Shown here: one piece after another, positions 1 to 6,774 of the stretch
Layout: each line of letters begins with the position of its first letter
Position numbering within the stretch: position 1 is the stretch's first letter
Assembly (NCBI GenBank): GCA_001801665.1
Contig: MGYH01000019.1
Coordinates: forward strand, 1 to 13,823
Reading direction: 5' to 3'
Length of the DNA stretch: 13,823 bases
Origin: Gammaproteobacteria bacterium RIFCSPHIGHO2_12_FULL_45_12
GTDB lineage: Bacteria; Pseudomonadota; Gammaproteobacteria; DSM-16500
Translations under genes and position numbers: made by a program
Notes under the pieces: generated by a model
What the model was told of the DNA's origin: nothing
The model's input: the letters and a program-made list of their open reading frames with translations, nothing else
The model's database searches: none

Positions 1-51
1 AGTGACTCAGGCACTCGTTGCGTGAGCGCGGTAGGAATCCTCGGACTTTAG
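1..51 (+). CDS. C-terminal tail of a TnpB-like IS200/IS605 nuclease (5' part outside window)
   Basis: Frame 1 from the left edge reads SDSGTRCVSAVGILGL and then stops at TAG (49-51). The stop falls inside the terminal hairpin of the element, as is usual for TnpB genes, whose last codons overlap the omega-RNA scaffold. TnpB is the RNA-guided nuclease of IS200/IS605 elements; it cleaves a target next to a short transposon-adjacent motif. Only 16 codons are visible, so catalytic residues and intactness cannot be judged. The call rests mainly on the tail leading into the GGAATC-hairpin-GTCAA structure. It could equally be the end of a decayed copy. Confidence 0.6.
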   Translation, partial: SDSGTRCVSAVGILGL

Positions 52-68
52 GCCGGGGAGGATGTCAA
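1..68 (+). mobile_element. Right end of an IS200/IS605-family element
   Basis: The stretch 34-68 has the layout of an IS200/IS605 right end: GGAATC, then an imperfect hairpin, then AGGATGTCAA. The stem pairs CCTCGG (39-44) with CCGGGG (53-58), with one T-G wobble. From memory, the ISDra2 right end has the same order: GAATC, a hairpin with a CTTTAG-type loop, GAGG and terminal TCAA. These elements have no terminal inverted repeats and make no target duplication, so the boundary is placed after TCAA (65-68). The sequence beyond it reads as a HigA-type antitoxin on the other strand, which supports that boundary. The rest of the element lies outside the window. Confidence 0.65.
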
Positions 69-215
69 CTGCATTTGCATTCAGCTTTCTGGTGTTCTAC
101 CGAAGGCTTTAGAAAGCTTTAATGCCATCTCAGGCGATAAATCAGCCTCGCCATTGATAAGCTGTGAAAATGTGATAATAATGCAATCAATCTGACTCAG
201 CAACGCTGGATATTG
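69..215 (-). pseudogene. higA: HigA-type (XRE family) antitoxin remnant
   Basis: On the minus strand the frame from 215 to 84 encodes 44 residues. They include FSQLINGEADLSPEMALKL and SKAFGRTPES, the second half of the helix-turn-helix domain of HigA-like antitoxins (pattern S-x-L-(L/I)-N-G-x-x-x-(I/L)-(S/T)-x-(E/D)-M-A-x-(R/K)-L). The family then normally has a Trp followed by a few more residues (W-(L/M)-x-M-Q). Here the Trp position is a TGA stop (81-83), and MQMQ follows in frame up to the junction with the IS right end at 68/69. The N-terminal half and start are missing, and an in-frame TGA (216-218) overlaps the MFS start. HigA neutralises and represses the HigB RNase toxin; no higB is visible. 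Three lesions (lost N-terminus, nonsense codon, IS junction) make this a pseudogene. Confidence 0.7.
154..181 (+). promoter_or_regulatory. Possible sigma70 promoter for the MFS gene
   Basis: TTGATA (154-159) is followed after 16 bp by TAATAA (176-181), about 36 bp before the MFS start codon. A TGTGATAAT arrangement overlaps the -10 region and could act as an extended -10. The site lies inside the dead antitoxin sequence, so the promoter may have arisen from or been retained within it. Such matches are common in AT-rich DNA, so confidence is low. Confidence 0.25.
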
Positions 216-217
216 TC

Positions 218-1624
218 ATGTCGCTTACACGTCCCCGTCATCATCCCTTATTAACCCTGGCCATCTCGTTGGCCTTGTTTATGGAGGCGGTTGATACCAC
301 CATCTTGAATACCGCCATTCCCGCCATGGCCCACAGCCTTAAAGTTAGCCCCATCGACCTTAAAATCGCGTTAATTAGCTACTTGTTGAGTCTTGCCATG
401 TTCATCCCTATCAGCGGCTGGATGGCGGATAAATTCGGCCTTAAACGCGTTTTTATATTGGCCTTGACCGTATTCACGCTCAGTTCCATCTGGTGCGGAT
501 TTGCGCATAATTTAATCCAACTGGTGCTTGCCCGCAGTTTACAAGGCTTGGGTGGCTCCCTGACCATGCCCTTAGGGCGCCTGCTGATTGTGCGTACTTT
601 TGCCCGCCACGAACTGATCACCACCATGAATCGCATTGTCATGGTGGCTGCCCTCGGTTTAATGCTGGGTCCCGTTCTCGGCGGTTTTATTACCCATTAC
701 CTTTCCTGGCACTGGATATTCTGGGTGAATGCACCCGTTGGGGTGTTAACACTACTCTTGGCATACCGTGTCTTTCCGTGTACGCCATCCATACCCGTGC
801 CCCGCCTGGATAAAGTGGGATTTATCTTGTTTGGGTGCGGTCTGGCAGGATTCACCTTTGGCTTGTCAGCCCTCAGTGAAACCAACGTTCCACCATGGGT
901 GGCAATCGCCACCCTCCTGATCTCAAGCCTATTATTCATGGGCTATATTTGGCACTCAACTGGTCAGCCGCATCCCGTGGTGAATACCCGTTTGTTTTCA
1001 TTTAGAACTTTTCAGATTTCCGTGTTAGGTAATTTGCTGGCACGACTGGGGTTTGGCGGCGTTCCCTTTCTGCTGCCGCTACTGTTTCAAATCGGTCTTG
1101 GGTTATCTGCTCAAGTATCAGGTTTATTAATGGCGCCCGCCGCCTTCGGTGTTTTATTGGTTAAACCATTATCACTGCCCGCACTACGTTTAGTGGGTTA
1201 TAAACGTTTGTTTGTTTCAAATACCTTTTTTGTCGGCTTATCGTTATGGTCGTTCATGACCATTAATGCCAACACATCACTGCTCCATATTGGCTGCTTA
1301 ACCTTTATTTTCGGTTTTTTAATTTCCTTGCAATATAGTGCCATTAATTCCCTGGCTTATGCCGATATTTCGTCAAATGAATTAAGCGCTGCCACCAGCA
1401 TCATCAGCACGCTGCAGCAAATTGCACAAAGTTTTGGTGTGGCAGTGAGTGCCTTATTGGTGCGTTTGTTTGCCCTGACGGCCCATGGCGAGATGATCCT
1501 TAGCGTAACGGTGATGGATGATGCTTTTTTCAGCATGGGCATTTTGACATTTTTATCCATTTTCACCTTTTTAAAACTAGGTCAGGAAGATGGTTATCAA
1601 TTAATTAAGCCCCAAGAAAGCTGA
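218..1624 (+). CDS. MFS drug/metabolite exporter, DHA2 (14-TM) family, MdtD-like
   Basis: This 468-residue inner-membrane protein resembles E. coli MdtD (about 471 residues) along its length and would export small molecules by proton antiport. The DHA2 hallmark D-T-T-I-x-N-T-A-(I/L)-P occurs near D26. Motif A (G67-x3-D71-K72-x-G74-x-K76-R77) lies in the TM2-TM3 loop, LQGLGGSLTMPLGRLLI follows, and the antiporter motif C is G151-P152-x2-G155-G156. WHWIFWVNAPVGV is the typical segment after TM5. No periplasmic adaptor (EmrA-like) gene is adjacent, so it probably works alone. The start is the first ATG of the open frame; the SD sequence is weak. It is convergent with the gene ending at 1644, only 19 bp away, with no clear terminator between them. 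Substrate unknown. Confidence 0.85.
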   Translation: MSLTRPRHHPLLTLAISLALFMEAVDTTILNTAIPAMAHSLKVSPIDLKIALISYLLSLAMFIPISGWMADKFGLKRVFILALTVFTLSSIWCGFAHNLIQLVLARSLQGLGGSLTMPLGRLLIVRTFARHELITTMNRIVMVAALGLMLGPVLGGFITHYLSWHWIFWVNAPVGVLTLLLAYRVFPCTPSIPVPRLDKVGFILFGCGLAGFTFGLSALSETNVPPWVAIATLLISSLLFMGYIWHSTGQPHPVVNTRLFSFRTFQISVLGNLLARLGFGGVPFLLPLLFQIGLGLSAQVSGLLMAPAAFGVLLVKPLSLPALRLVGYKRLFVSNTFFVGLSLWSFMTINANTSLLHIGCLTFIFGFLISLQYSAINSLAYADISSNELSAATSIISTLQQIAQSFGVAVSALLVRLFALTAHGEMILSVTVMDDAFFSMGILTFLSIFTFLKLGQEDGYQLIKPQES

Positions 1625-1643
1625 TTCAAAAATAAAAGCGTTA

Positions 1644-3314
1644 TCATGGATGGTTACCCGCCTGCGCGGGCATGACAGCGTTTTTTGCCGCCTCTGCCCC
1701 AGCAACATCATGAGATCTAGAATCATATTGAGCCAACACGAAATCCAAATGAATCACTAGAAACATGACTTTTTGGTAAAACGCTGGCTCAAATGCTGCA
1801 TGGTCACTAAATTTTTCATCGAAAGGTTTTGCTATCATTTCTTTGAGCGTCGAACGCCTCTTTTGTTTTTGCTTATTGTTCTTCGCCCTAGGCTCACCCA
1901 TCAATTGAGCAACCTCATTAAGATCATGCTTACCTTCTTGCAGCACACTTTTTACTTCCTTCAACGCATCTAACATTCGCTGATCTAGCTTATCGACAAG
2001 CTGAATCTTGTTAAAGAAACCTGGACCTTTCTGGATACCCAATATCTGATAAAGATAAACAAGCGGTTCCTCCATTTCCTTACGAAATACATGTTTACAA
2101 TCTTTCTTAGGATCATGATTAAAACTACCCTCCTCAAAATAACTTGGAAAGTGCGCTATAAATTCACGCGGGTCATAATCAAGTAAGGGCATGACATCAA
2201 GACGATATTTAGGCCTATAAGCAGGATGATACCCATGGAATTGGGCAACGGATGTCACGATCCACCGCACAATAGCCGCCGTACCATTCTGCCAGGGACA
2301 TTTATCAATTAACAAATGCGCACACCGAGCCAGTGCATCATACAACTGATTTACATCATTCCCACTAAACTGTATGGCGCGCGCCCAATATTCAGCGGCC
2401 TTGAGCAAGGTTGAAGGGATATTAACTGCCTCCGTATGGATCATATTTAAATGCAGACCGTTATCCGGCAACGTATGCAAATTCGAGACCAATCCCCATG
2501 TGACGATATCACGAGCTCTCGTCTTTTCAGATATTGGTGGAACATTTTGCTTCGTTATGATGGTATAAAAACAGTTTCCCTCCTCCCAAGTCTCGCTACC
2601 CGCATCTCTTCTGGTAACATGCTGCACTAAAAAAATATTTTTGTTTGCAATCTCTTTTGCAGCAAACTGTTCCAGAGTTGCTTTAGGAACGTGCTGGTTA
2701 TCAATGCATAATGTGTTCACCACTCGATCTACGTAGCTTTTTATCCTAGGAATAAAGGCAATATGCCCATATCTTTTTCCGTGATGAGTAAATAATCTCA
2801 GATTAGGATCGTTAAGAAAATCTTCAGCTGTTTTACCTTTAGTACTATTGTACACTGCCACCAGTGTGTCACTGGTGATAAGCGCAACGTGAACCCTGAC
2901 ATTATCACCCTCCTCAAATGTCCTTTGCAGCCCTGATTTTTCTAACCACATTTGAGAAAGATAAGACTGCAACTTTTTTAGCGCCTTGTCGCCATACGGA
3001 CGATAATATGGCGTTGTTAACGATAACTCAGAGTAATGCAGCAGTGCATCGTTACCAAGCACAAACAACTTGCGTTTTTTTCCGAAATTTTCCCAGCCGA
3101 CGCTCTGCTGTTCACGCGCAATCTCCCCGCGCTTTTTTGCTAATCGATTAATTTCTTCTCGTAAGTGCTCAACAACTTTTTGTTTTGGTTCCAAGTACAG
3201 CTTCTGATACAACTTAATAAGTGACTGAACAACTTTATCAGATTCCACCTCAAAAAGAGGATGCATCGGGTGCATCCTTTGTAAATAGCTTTCATGCGTC
3301 AAGTCTTTTGGCAT
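1644..3314 (-). CDS. Hypothetical protein, 556 aa, second gene of a two-gene operon
   Basis: I do not recognise this family. It encodes a 556-residue, mostly charged and apparently soluble protein with no signal peptide or evident membrane segment. A mid-region stretch, HLLIDKCPWQNGTAAIVRWI from H333, superficially recalls a Fic core (H-x-F-x-(D/E)-G-N-G-R), but the essential F and R positions do not fit. The last ten residues (VMPAQAGNHP) are encoded by a dispersed GC-rich hairpin repeat, so the original C-terminus may have been altered. Stop TGA (1646-1644) is followed directly by TAA. The start ATG has a GGGGAG SD 7 nt upstream, placed in the 15-bp gap after the 967-residue gene. The two are therefore almost certainly co-transcribed. 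Gene prediction is firm; function unknown. Confidence 0.8.
   Translation of the reverse strand: MPKDLTHESYLQRMHPMHPLFEVESDKVVQSLIKLYQKLYLEPKQKVVEHLREEINRLAKKRGEIAREQQSVGWENFGKKRKLFVLGNDALLHYSELSLTTPYYRPYGDKALKKLQSYLSQMWLEKSGLQRTFEEGDNVRVHVALITSDTLVAVYNSTKGKTAEDFLNDPNLRLFTHHGKRYGHIAFIPRIKSYVDRVVNTLCIDNQHVPKATLEQFAAKEIANKNIFLVQHVTRRDAGSETWEEGNCFYTIITKQNVPPISEKTRARDIVTWGLVSNLHTLPDNGLHLNMIHTEAVNIPSTLLKAAEYWARAIQFSGNDVNQLYDALARCAHLLIDKCPWQNGTAAIVRWIVTSVAQFHGYHPAYRPKYRLDVMPLLDYDPREFIAHFPSYFEEGSFNHDPKKDCKHVFRKEMEEPLVYLYQILGIQKGPGFFNKIQLVDKLDQRMLDALKEVKSVLQEGKHDLNEVAQLMGEPRAKNNKQKQKRRSTLKEMIAKPFDEKFSDHAAFEPAFYQKVMFLVIHLDFVLAQYDSRSHDVAGAEAAKNAVMPAQAGNHP
1647..1676. repeat. Dispersed GC-rich hairpin repeat inside the 3' end of a gene
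   Basis: GGTTACCCGCCTGCGCGGGC (1652-1671) followed by ATGACAG matches the repeat at 8903-8926 (GGTTCCCGCCTGCGCGGGA then ATGACA). Its core is a hairpin, CCCGC (1657-1661), loop CTGC, GCGGG (1666-1670). It supplies the last codons and stop region of the 556-residue gene. Similar short palindromic repeats that encode an M-P-A-Q-A-G peptide when read through occur in many proteobacteria. Confidence 0.7.
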
Positions 3315-3329
3315 GATATTTCTCCCCAG

Positions 3330-6233
3330 TTATGGTGTTATTTTTCTCATTGTAGCGCTCGACCTAGCACTCTCAAATTGCTCTACAATTTCTTGATAAC
3401 CGTTTTTCTGCGCAAATTCGTAAACCGTTGTCAATTGATTATCAATCATGAAAGCCGATTCGGTATTTGCACCCTTGGCTAGTAAATACGCTACCATTCT
3501 AGCATCACGCTTCCAGGCAGCTATAGCCAATGCATCGACTCCGTAATAATAGCCATGGTTTTCAGGCCCTTCTTCAATTTTTTGGTTAATATCCACATGA
3601 TATTGTTCAACCAGTATTTTAACAATATCAAATTTTTGGCAATCAACCGCGAATGCTAACAATGTTCCAGAATATTTAGTTAGGTTAGGAGAGAGAATAT
3701 AAAATTCATCGTGGACAATCGTTGTCACGTCAGGGATACTATTAAGTATCTGACAAAAACGATTCTCATTAAAATCCAAAAGCTCTCTGGCGGTAAGCAT
3801 GCGGCATAAGGTTTGAATACCTGCTCGTGATACTGAACGCAAATCATAGAATTCATCTACTATTTGTAAGTCTTTTAATAATTGAACACCCGATTTCGTT
3901 TTGAAGGGTAATTCACCAAACACAGATGCCTCTCTTAAACCAAACGCTTGATAGAGCTTTTTGGCGGTCTTTATTTGGAGCTGTTTTATTCCATCAACGT
4001 CAAGGCCGTCAGCCGATAATGCGTTAATACCCGCTTCAGTGAATGGCGATAAGGTTTCCATGACACTCTTTAAATCAGCTAGCGCCATTCGATCAATTTC
4101 AGCCAGAACTTGTGCGGCTGTTGTTGCTACAATATCGGGGCCGACGCAAACTTCACTTTCCTCAGTCACCTTGTATTGCCTTGTTTGCTCACCAACCTGA
4201 ATAGAGACAACTTTATGACCTTTTTCCTGATCAGAGATTTGAATTTTAGTGCCACGCACAACTTGGCCATATCGGTGTCCTTCAAATTCTCGGTTTTGAA
4301 GTAACAAACCTTGATCCTGACCTTTGAGCAAAACAGTACAAGAAGAAAGTAGCTTTTCACCATCAAAAATATAGATTTTTCGATTGCGGCAACTTGGAAT
4401 GATCGATGGAAAACGGGAACCCACGGGTAGCCAAAAACCATGAACAAAGAATTCGGCATACGCTGTTGGATCAATCATTGCCAATGATTGCTTACCAATA
4501 GGATAACCATATCGGCAGGCTGCCATTTTGGAAAAGAAACGACTGCGTTCGATGGTGTTCGTAGTGGCAACATAAAAATCGTATTTTAAATCGTTTGTCA
4601 GTGCCGCAAGCAATCGTTCTTTTGCCTCTGAAAATGATTGGTCACATGCGGGGCCCATTTCATCTAATTCTACCACATTAGGATCGCGCTTCTTAGGTTG
4701 CTTAGCATGTTTTTGTTTCATGCGGCTTTTGCCAATCATCCAGCGATTGAGACCGCTATTTGGAGTATGTGATCGAGTATATTCTTCTCTATTTGTTGAT
4801 GATAGTTCCTCGAGAGAAGTTTTGTTGCTTCCATAGCGATGTTTGAGCAAGCCATTGAAAACATGGTCAAGAAGCATTCTGGGAGTTTGTTTTTTTGCTT
4901 CTGCCTCGATTAAAGGGGATTCATCAATAAGGTTATTTGCATCGCCATTAAACATTTCATCTAAATAATGACCTACCTGGGCAAGAATTTTATCTTTATT
5001 AAGATAAGGTTGTAAGTTAAGCTGCATCAATAAAAGGGATAATTCGCGCTTTATTTCGTTATTATTGTTGGATACATCAATTTCGTTGCGTTCATTCAGC
5101 TTGTTCGCGACTTCCTCTCTTAGTGCGTGTCTCAACCCCATTGTAACTACATTAAATTGATTACCTGCGTTAGTTAGCATGTAAATGTGCTGTAGAAGTG
5201 CAAGCTTTGGTTCAGGTTTTATTTCGCTAGCCGCGAGCGCCAACAGGCTAAGCAAGAAGTGCTCGGCGACTGATTCGGTCAATGGTTTAAATGATTCATT
5301 GTTGAAATATATTTGCCAAAACGCGCCAACATAGCCCTGCTCAATTAAATCGTGTTGCAGTTCAACTAATAATACTTCAAGCTTGTTAATTTCTACCCGA
5401 TTAATGAAATTTTTTAACGGCGGTTTGAATTTGTTAACAAAGCATTCCAAAAAAACTACTTTTTGTAAGCTACTATTTTCATTAACCTCATTCCAGCGAC
5501 GATTAATTTTTGTCGCTATGACAGTTAATATATCAGCCATAGCAATGTATTTTGCATCAGTTCCAGGTTCATTGGCTAATGAAAACAAAAGCAAGACTTG
5601 TGGCTCAATGTCATTAACATCCCTTGTGGTTAAGATTTTTTCCATCAATCGGTCATGCAGTTTATCTGCTAAATCAACTAAATTCTCCAGGCTTTTCCTG
5701 GTTGGGTATGCCCTGATCACGTTAGCAACACTCACTTGAAAGTTCACATTTTCATTAATCCAATCAAGTAATTCACTGGCACTTAAATCAGCCGCTGCTT
5801 TTTGATCTAATGTTTCATAAAGTTTTTGCAATGTCATGCGAATATTACTGACACTAGCGTTTTCATTGATGTGTTGATATAGACGAAAAAGGTAGTCATG
5901 GCCTTTTACATTAGCCCATCCATATCCTTTGTCGACGCGGTATTCGAGGTCAGGGGCAATGCAACGGATTAGATTTTCGTTTTTTAAAATGGAATCGATA
6001 AACAGTGCTTGGAACGCATCATTCGCGTTGGGGCCTAACATTAACATAAAACCAGTATGTTGAAATTGAACCTCCGTATAATCAGTGCGACTCAGCGTTT
6101 CTTGAAGTCCTTCCAGTTGGCTACGAATTTCTTCTCCGATTTCCTCCTCGTGGTTATGGACAAAATTAAACGAGTCTAAACTCGTCGTCGTGACAACTAA
6201 TCGCTGCTCTCTAATCTCACAATGTATCTGCAT
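3330..6233 (-). CDS. Large ankyrin-repeat protein, 967 aa, candidate secreted effector
   Basis: A 967-residue protein, mostly unrecognised, with ankyrin-like repeats at the C-terminus. Three helical units are visible at about 857-886 (TLLAFAVDCQKFDIVKILVE), 899-924 (ALAIAAWKRDARMVAYLLAKGANT) and 936-954. The first 480 residues are helix-rich and leucine-rich; no signal peptide or membrane segment is evident. A basic stretch at K502-R516 (KSRMKQKHAKQPKKR) could be a linker or a nuclear-localisation-like signal. Residues about 515-720 form another, unrecognised region. The start is well supported: AGGAGGG sits 4 nt before ATG. It is the first gene of an operon with the 556-residue gene. Ankyrin proteins of intracellular gammaproteobacteria are often type IV effectors, but no secretion genes are in the window, so an effector role is inference only. 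Confidence 0.8.
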   Translation of the reverse strand: MQIHCEIREQRLVVTTTSLDSFNFVHNHEEEIGEEIRSQLEGLQETLSRTDYTEVQFQHTGFMLMLGPNANDAFQALFIDSILKNENLIRCIAPDLEYRVDKGYGWANVKGHDYLFRLYQHINENASVSNIRMTLQKLYETLDQKAAADLSASELLDWINENVNFQVSVANVIRAYPTRKSLENLVDLADKLHDRLMEKILTTRDVNDIEPQVLLLFSLANEPGTDAKYIAMADILTVIATKINRRWNEVNENSSLQKVVFLECFVNKFKPPLKNFINRVEINKLEVLLVELQHDLIEQGYVGAFWQIYFNNESFKPLTESVAEHFLLSLLALAASEIKPEPKLALLQHIYMLTNAGNQFNVVTMGLRHALREEVANKLNERNEIDVSNNNNEIKRELSLLLMQLNLQPYLNKDKILAQVGHYLDEMFNGDANNLIDESPLIEAEAKKQTPRMLLDHVFNGLLKHRYGSNKTSLEELSSTNREEYTRSHTPNSGLNRWMIGKSRMKQKHAKQPKKRDPNVVELDEMGPACDQSFSEAKERLLAALTNDLKYDFYVATTNTIERSRFFSKMAACRYGYPIGKQSLAMIDPTAYAEFFVHGFWLPVGSRFPSIIPSCRNRKIYIFDGEKLLSSCTVLLKGQDQGLLLQNREFEGHRYGQVVRGTKIQISDQEKGHKVVSIQVGEQTRQYKVTEESEVCVGPDIVATTAAQVLAEIDRMALADLKSVMETLSPFTEAGINALSADGLDVDGIKQLQIKTAKKLYQAFGLREASVFGELPFKTKSGVQLLKDLQIVDEFYDLRSVSRAGIQTLCRMLTARELLDFNENRFCQILNSIPDVTTIVHDEFYILSPNLTKYSGTLLAFAVDCQKFDIVKILVEQYHVDINQKIEEGPENHGYYYGVDALAIAAWKRDARMVAYLLAKGANTESAFMIDNQLTTVYEFAQKNGYQEIVEQFESARSSATMRKITP

Positions 6234-6237
6234 ATTG

Positions 6238-6244
6238 CCCTCCT
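6238..6244 (-). promoter_or_regulatory. Strong ribosome binding site of the ankyrin-repeat gene
   Basis: Minus-strand AGGAGGG lies 4 nt before the ATG at 6233-6231. It is the best SD match in the window and fixes the start codon. Confidence 0.8.
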
Positions 6245-6269
6245 CTTCTGTGTTTTGTCAGCCATTCCC

Positions 6270-6286
6270 GCTAATTTGATATTAGC
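6270..6286 (-). promoter_or_regulatory. Small hairpin in the 5' leader of the ankyrin-repeat gene
   Basis: GCTAAT and ATTAGC form a perfect 6-bp stem with a 5-nt loop, midway between the predicted promoter and the ribosome binding site. It could be an operator half-site pair or an mRNA leader hairpin. No function is shown. Confidence 0.3.
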
Positions 6287-6307
6287 AGTGAATCGCCGCT
6301 TTTGAGC

Positions 6308-6335
6308 AGAATACCATGATTTGAATTTAAATCAA
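6308..6335 (-). promoter_or_regulatory. Predicted sigma70 promoter (extended -10) of the ankyrin operon
   Basis: Read on the minus strand, TTGATT (6335-6330) is followed after 16 bp by TATTCT (6313-6308), with TGG directly before the -10 giving an extended -10 (TGGTATTCT). Transcription would start near 6300, leaving a leader of about 65 nt. The spacer contains a near-palindrome (GATTTAAATTCAAATC, 14 of 16 positions symmetric) that might bind a regulator. Confidence 0.45.
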
Positions 6336-6393
6336 TCAATAAAATGACATAAATTGACCATTTAATATTAGGACTATGTTTTTACAGAGGATT

Positions 6394-6703
6394 TAGTCAG
6401 CATAAATTTCGGACAATGTAGGGTGGATTAGGCGCTTTTTGCCGTAATCCACCAAATCAAATGTCATTTCTTTTCGCCCCGTTTTTTATGAAGCATTTTT
6501 CCGCTATCGCAAGCTTTATCTAGTACAACCTCATCAAGGTCAGTATTGTCTAAGATCAGTTTAAGGCTTTGAAACATATTAGAATTGAGATAACGGTTCC
6601 GTTAATTGATAAACTTTTGAATAATGAAAATGAAATTTGATTTGGTGGATTACGGCAAAAAGCGCCTAATCCACCCTACATGGTCCGAAATTCATGCTGA
6701 CTA
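6394..6703. mobile_element. MITE-like element with 79-bp inverted-repeat arms
   Basis: Arms 6391-6469 and 6628-6706 are inverted copies that align without gaps; I count four mismatches in 79 (at 6392/6705, 6404/6693, 6415/6682, 6463/6634). Each arm contains GTAGGGTGGATTAGGCG and CGTAATCCACC, itself a hairpin. The arms end TTA-GTCAGC and GCTGAC-TAA, so the element can be read as flanked by TA, the target duplication of IS630/Tc1-type transposons. Because TTA/TAA also extends the inverted repeat, the boundary is uncertain. The 158-bp centre has no transposase, so any movement would need an enzyme supplied in trans. The alternative is two REP-type repeats inserted in opposite orientation. Confidence 0.55.
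6464..6577 (-). pseudogene. 37-codon ORF inside the inverted-repeat element, possible gene remnant
   Basis: On the minus strand, ATG (6577-6575) to TGA (6466-6464) encodes 37 residues, starting MFQSLKLILDNTDLDEVVLD and continuing KACDSGKMLHKKRGEKK. The segment V-V-L-D-K-A-x-D-S faintly recalls the V-x-D-K-A-Y-D-S segment of IS4/IS5-type DDE transposases, so it may be a scrap of one. No convincing SD is present, and the stop lies within the left arm. Too short to assign; it may be chance. Confidence 0.2.
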
Positions 6704-6774
6704 ATTGACGACAGGCCCGAATATAACGCTTACCGATATCGCTGAATCATTAGGTGTTAAAGCCCTTAAACTCA

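Larger units (their letters stand above)
1..84 (+). ncRNA. 3' end of a putative TnpB omega RNA with guide taken from flanking DNA
   Basis: TnpB guide RNAs derive from the 3' end of the transposon transcript and run across the right end into flanking DNA, which acts as the guide. Here the scaffold part would be 1-68, ending in the CCTCGG/CCGGGG hairpin and TCAA. The guide would start at 69 (CTGCATTTGCATTCAG) and lies in the antitoxin remnant. The 5' end of the RNA is outside the window, and the guide length of about 16 nt is the family norm, not something visible here. Expression is not shown. Confidence 0.45.

Noticed and set aside
83..118. AGCTTTCT/AGAAAGCT inverted repeat near the IS end
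   Set aside because: It lies inside the antitoxin coding remnant and has a 20-nt loop; coding similarity explains the sequence better than a regulatory hairpin.
1625..1671. Bidirectional terminator between the convergent MFS and 556-residue genes
   Set aside because: The only hairpin is the 5-bp dispersed repeat without a following T run on either strand.
2270..2320. Fic-like motif in the 556-residue protein
   Set aside because: HLLIDKCPWQNG lacks the Phe, the acidic residue and the GNGR arginine of the Fic active site; the likeness is superficial.
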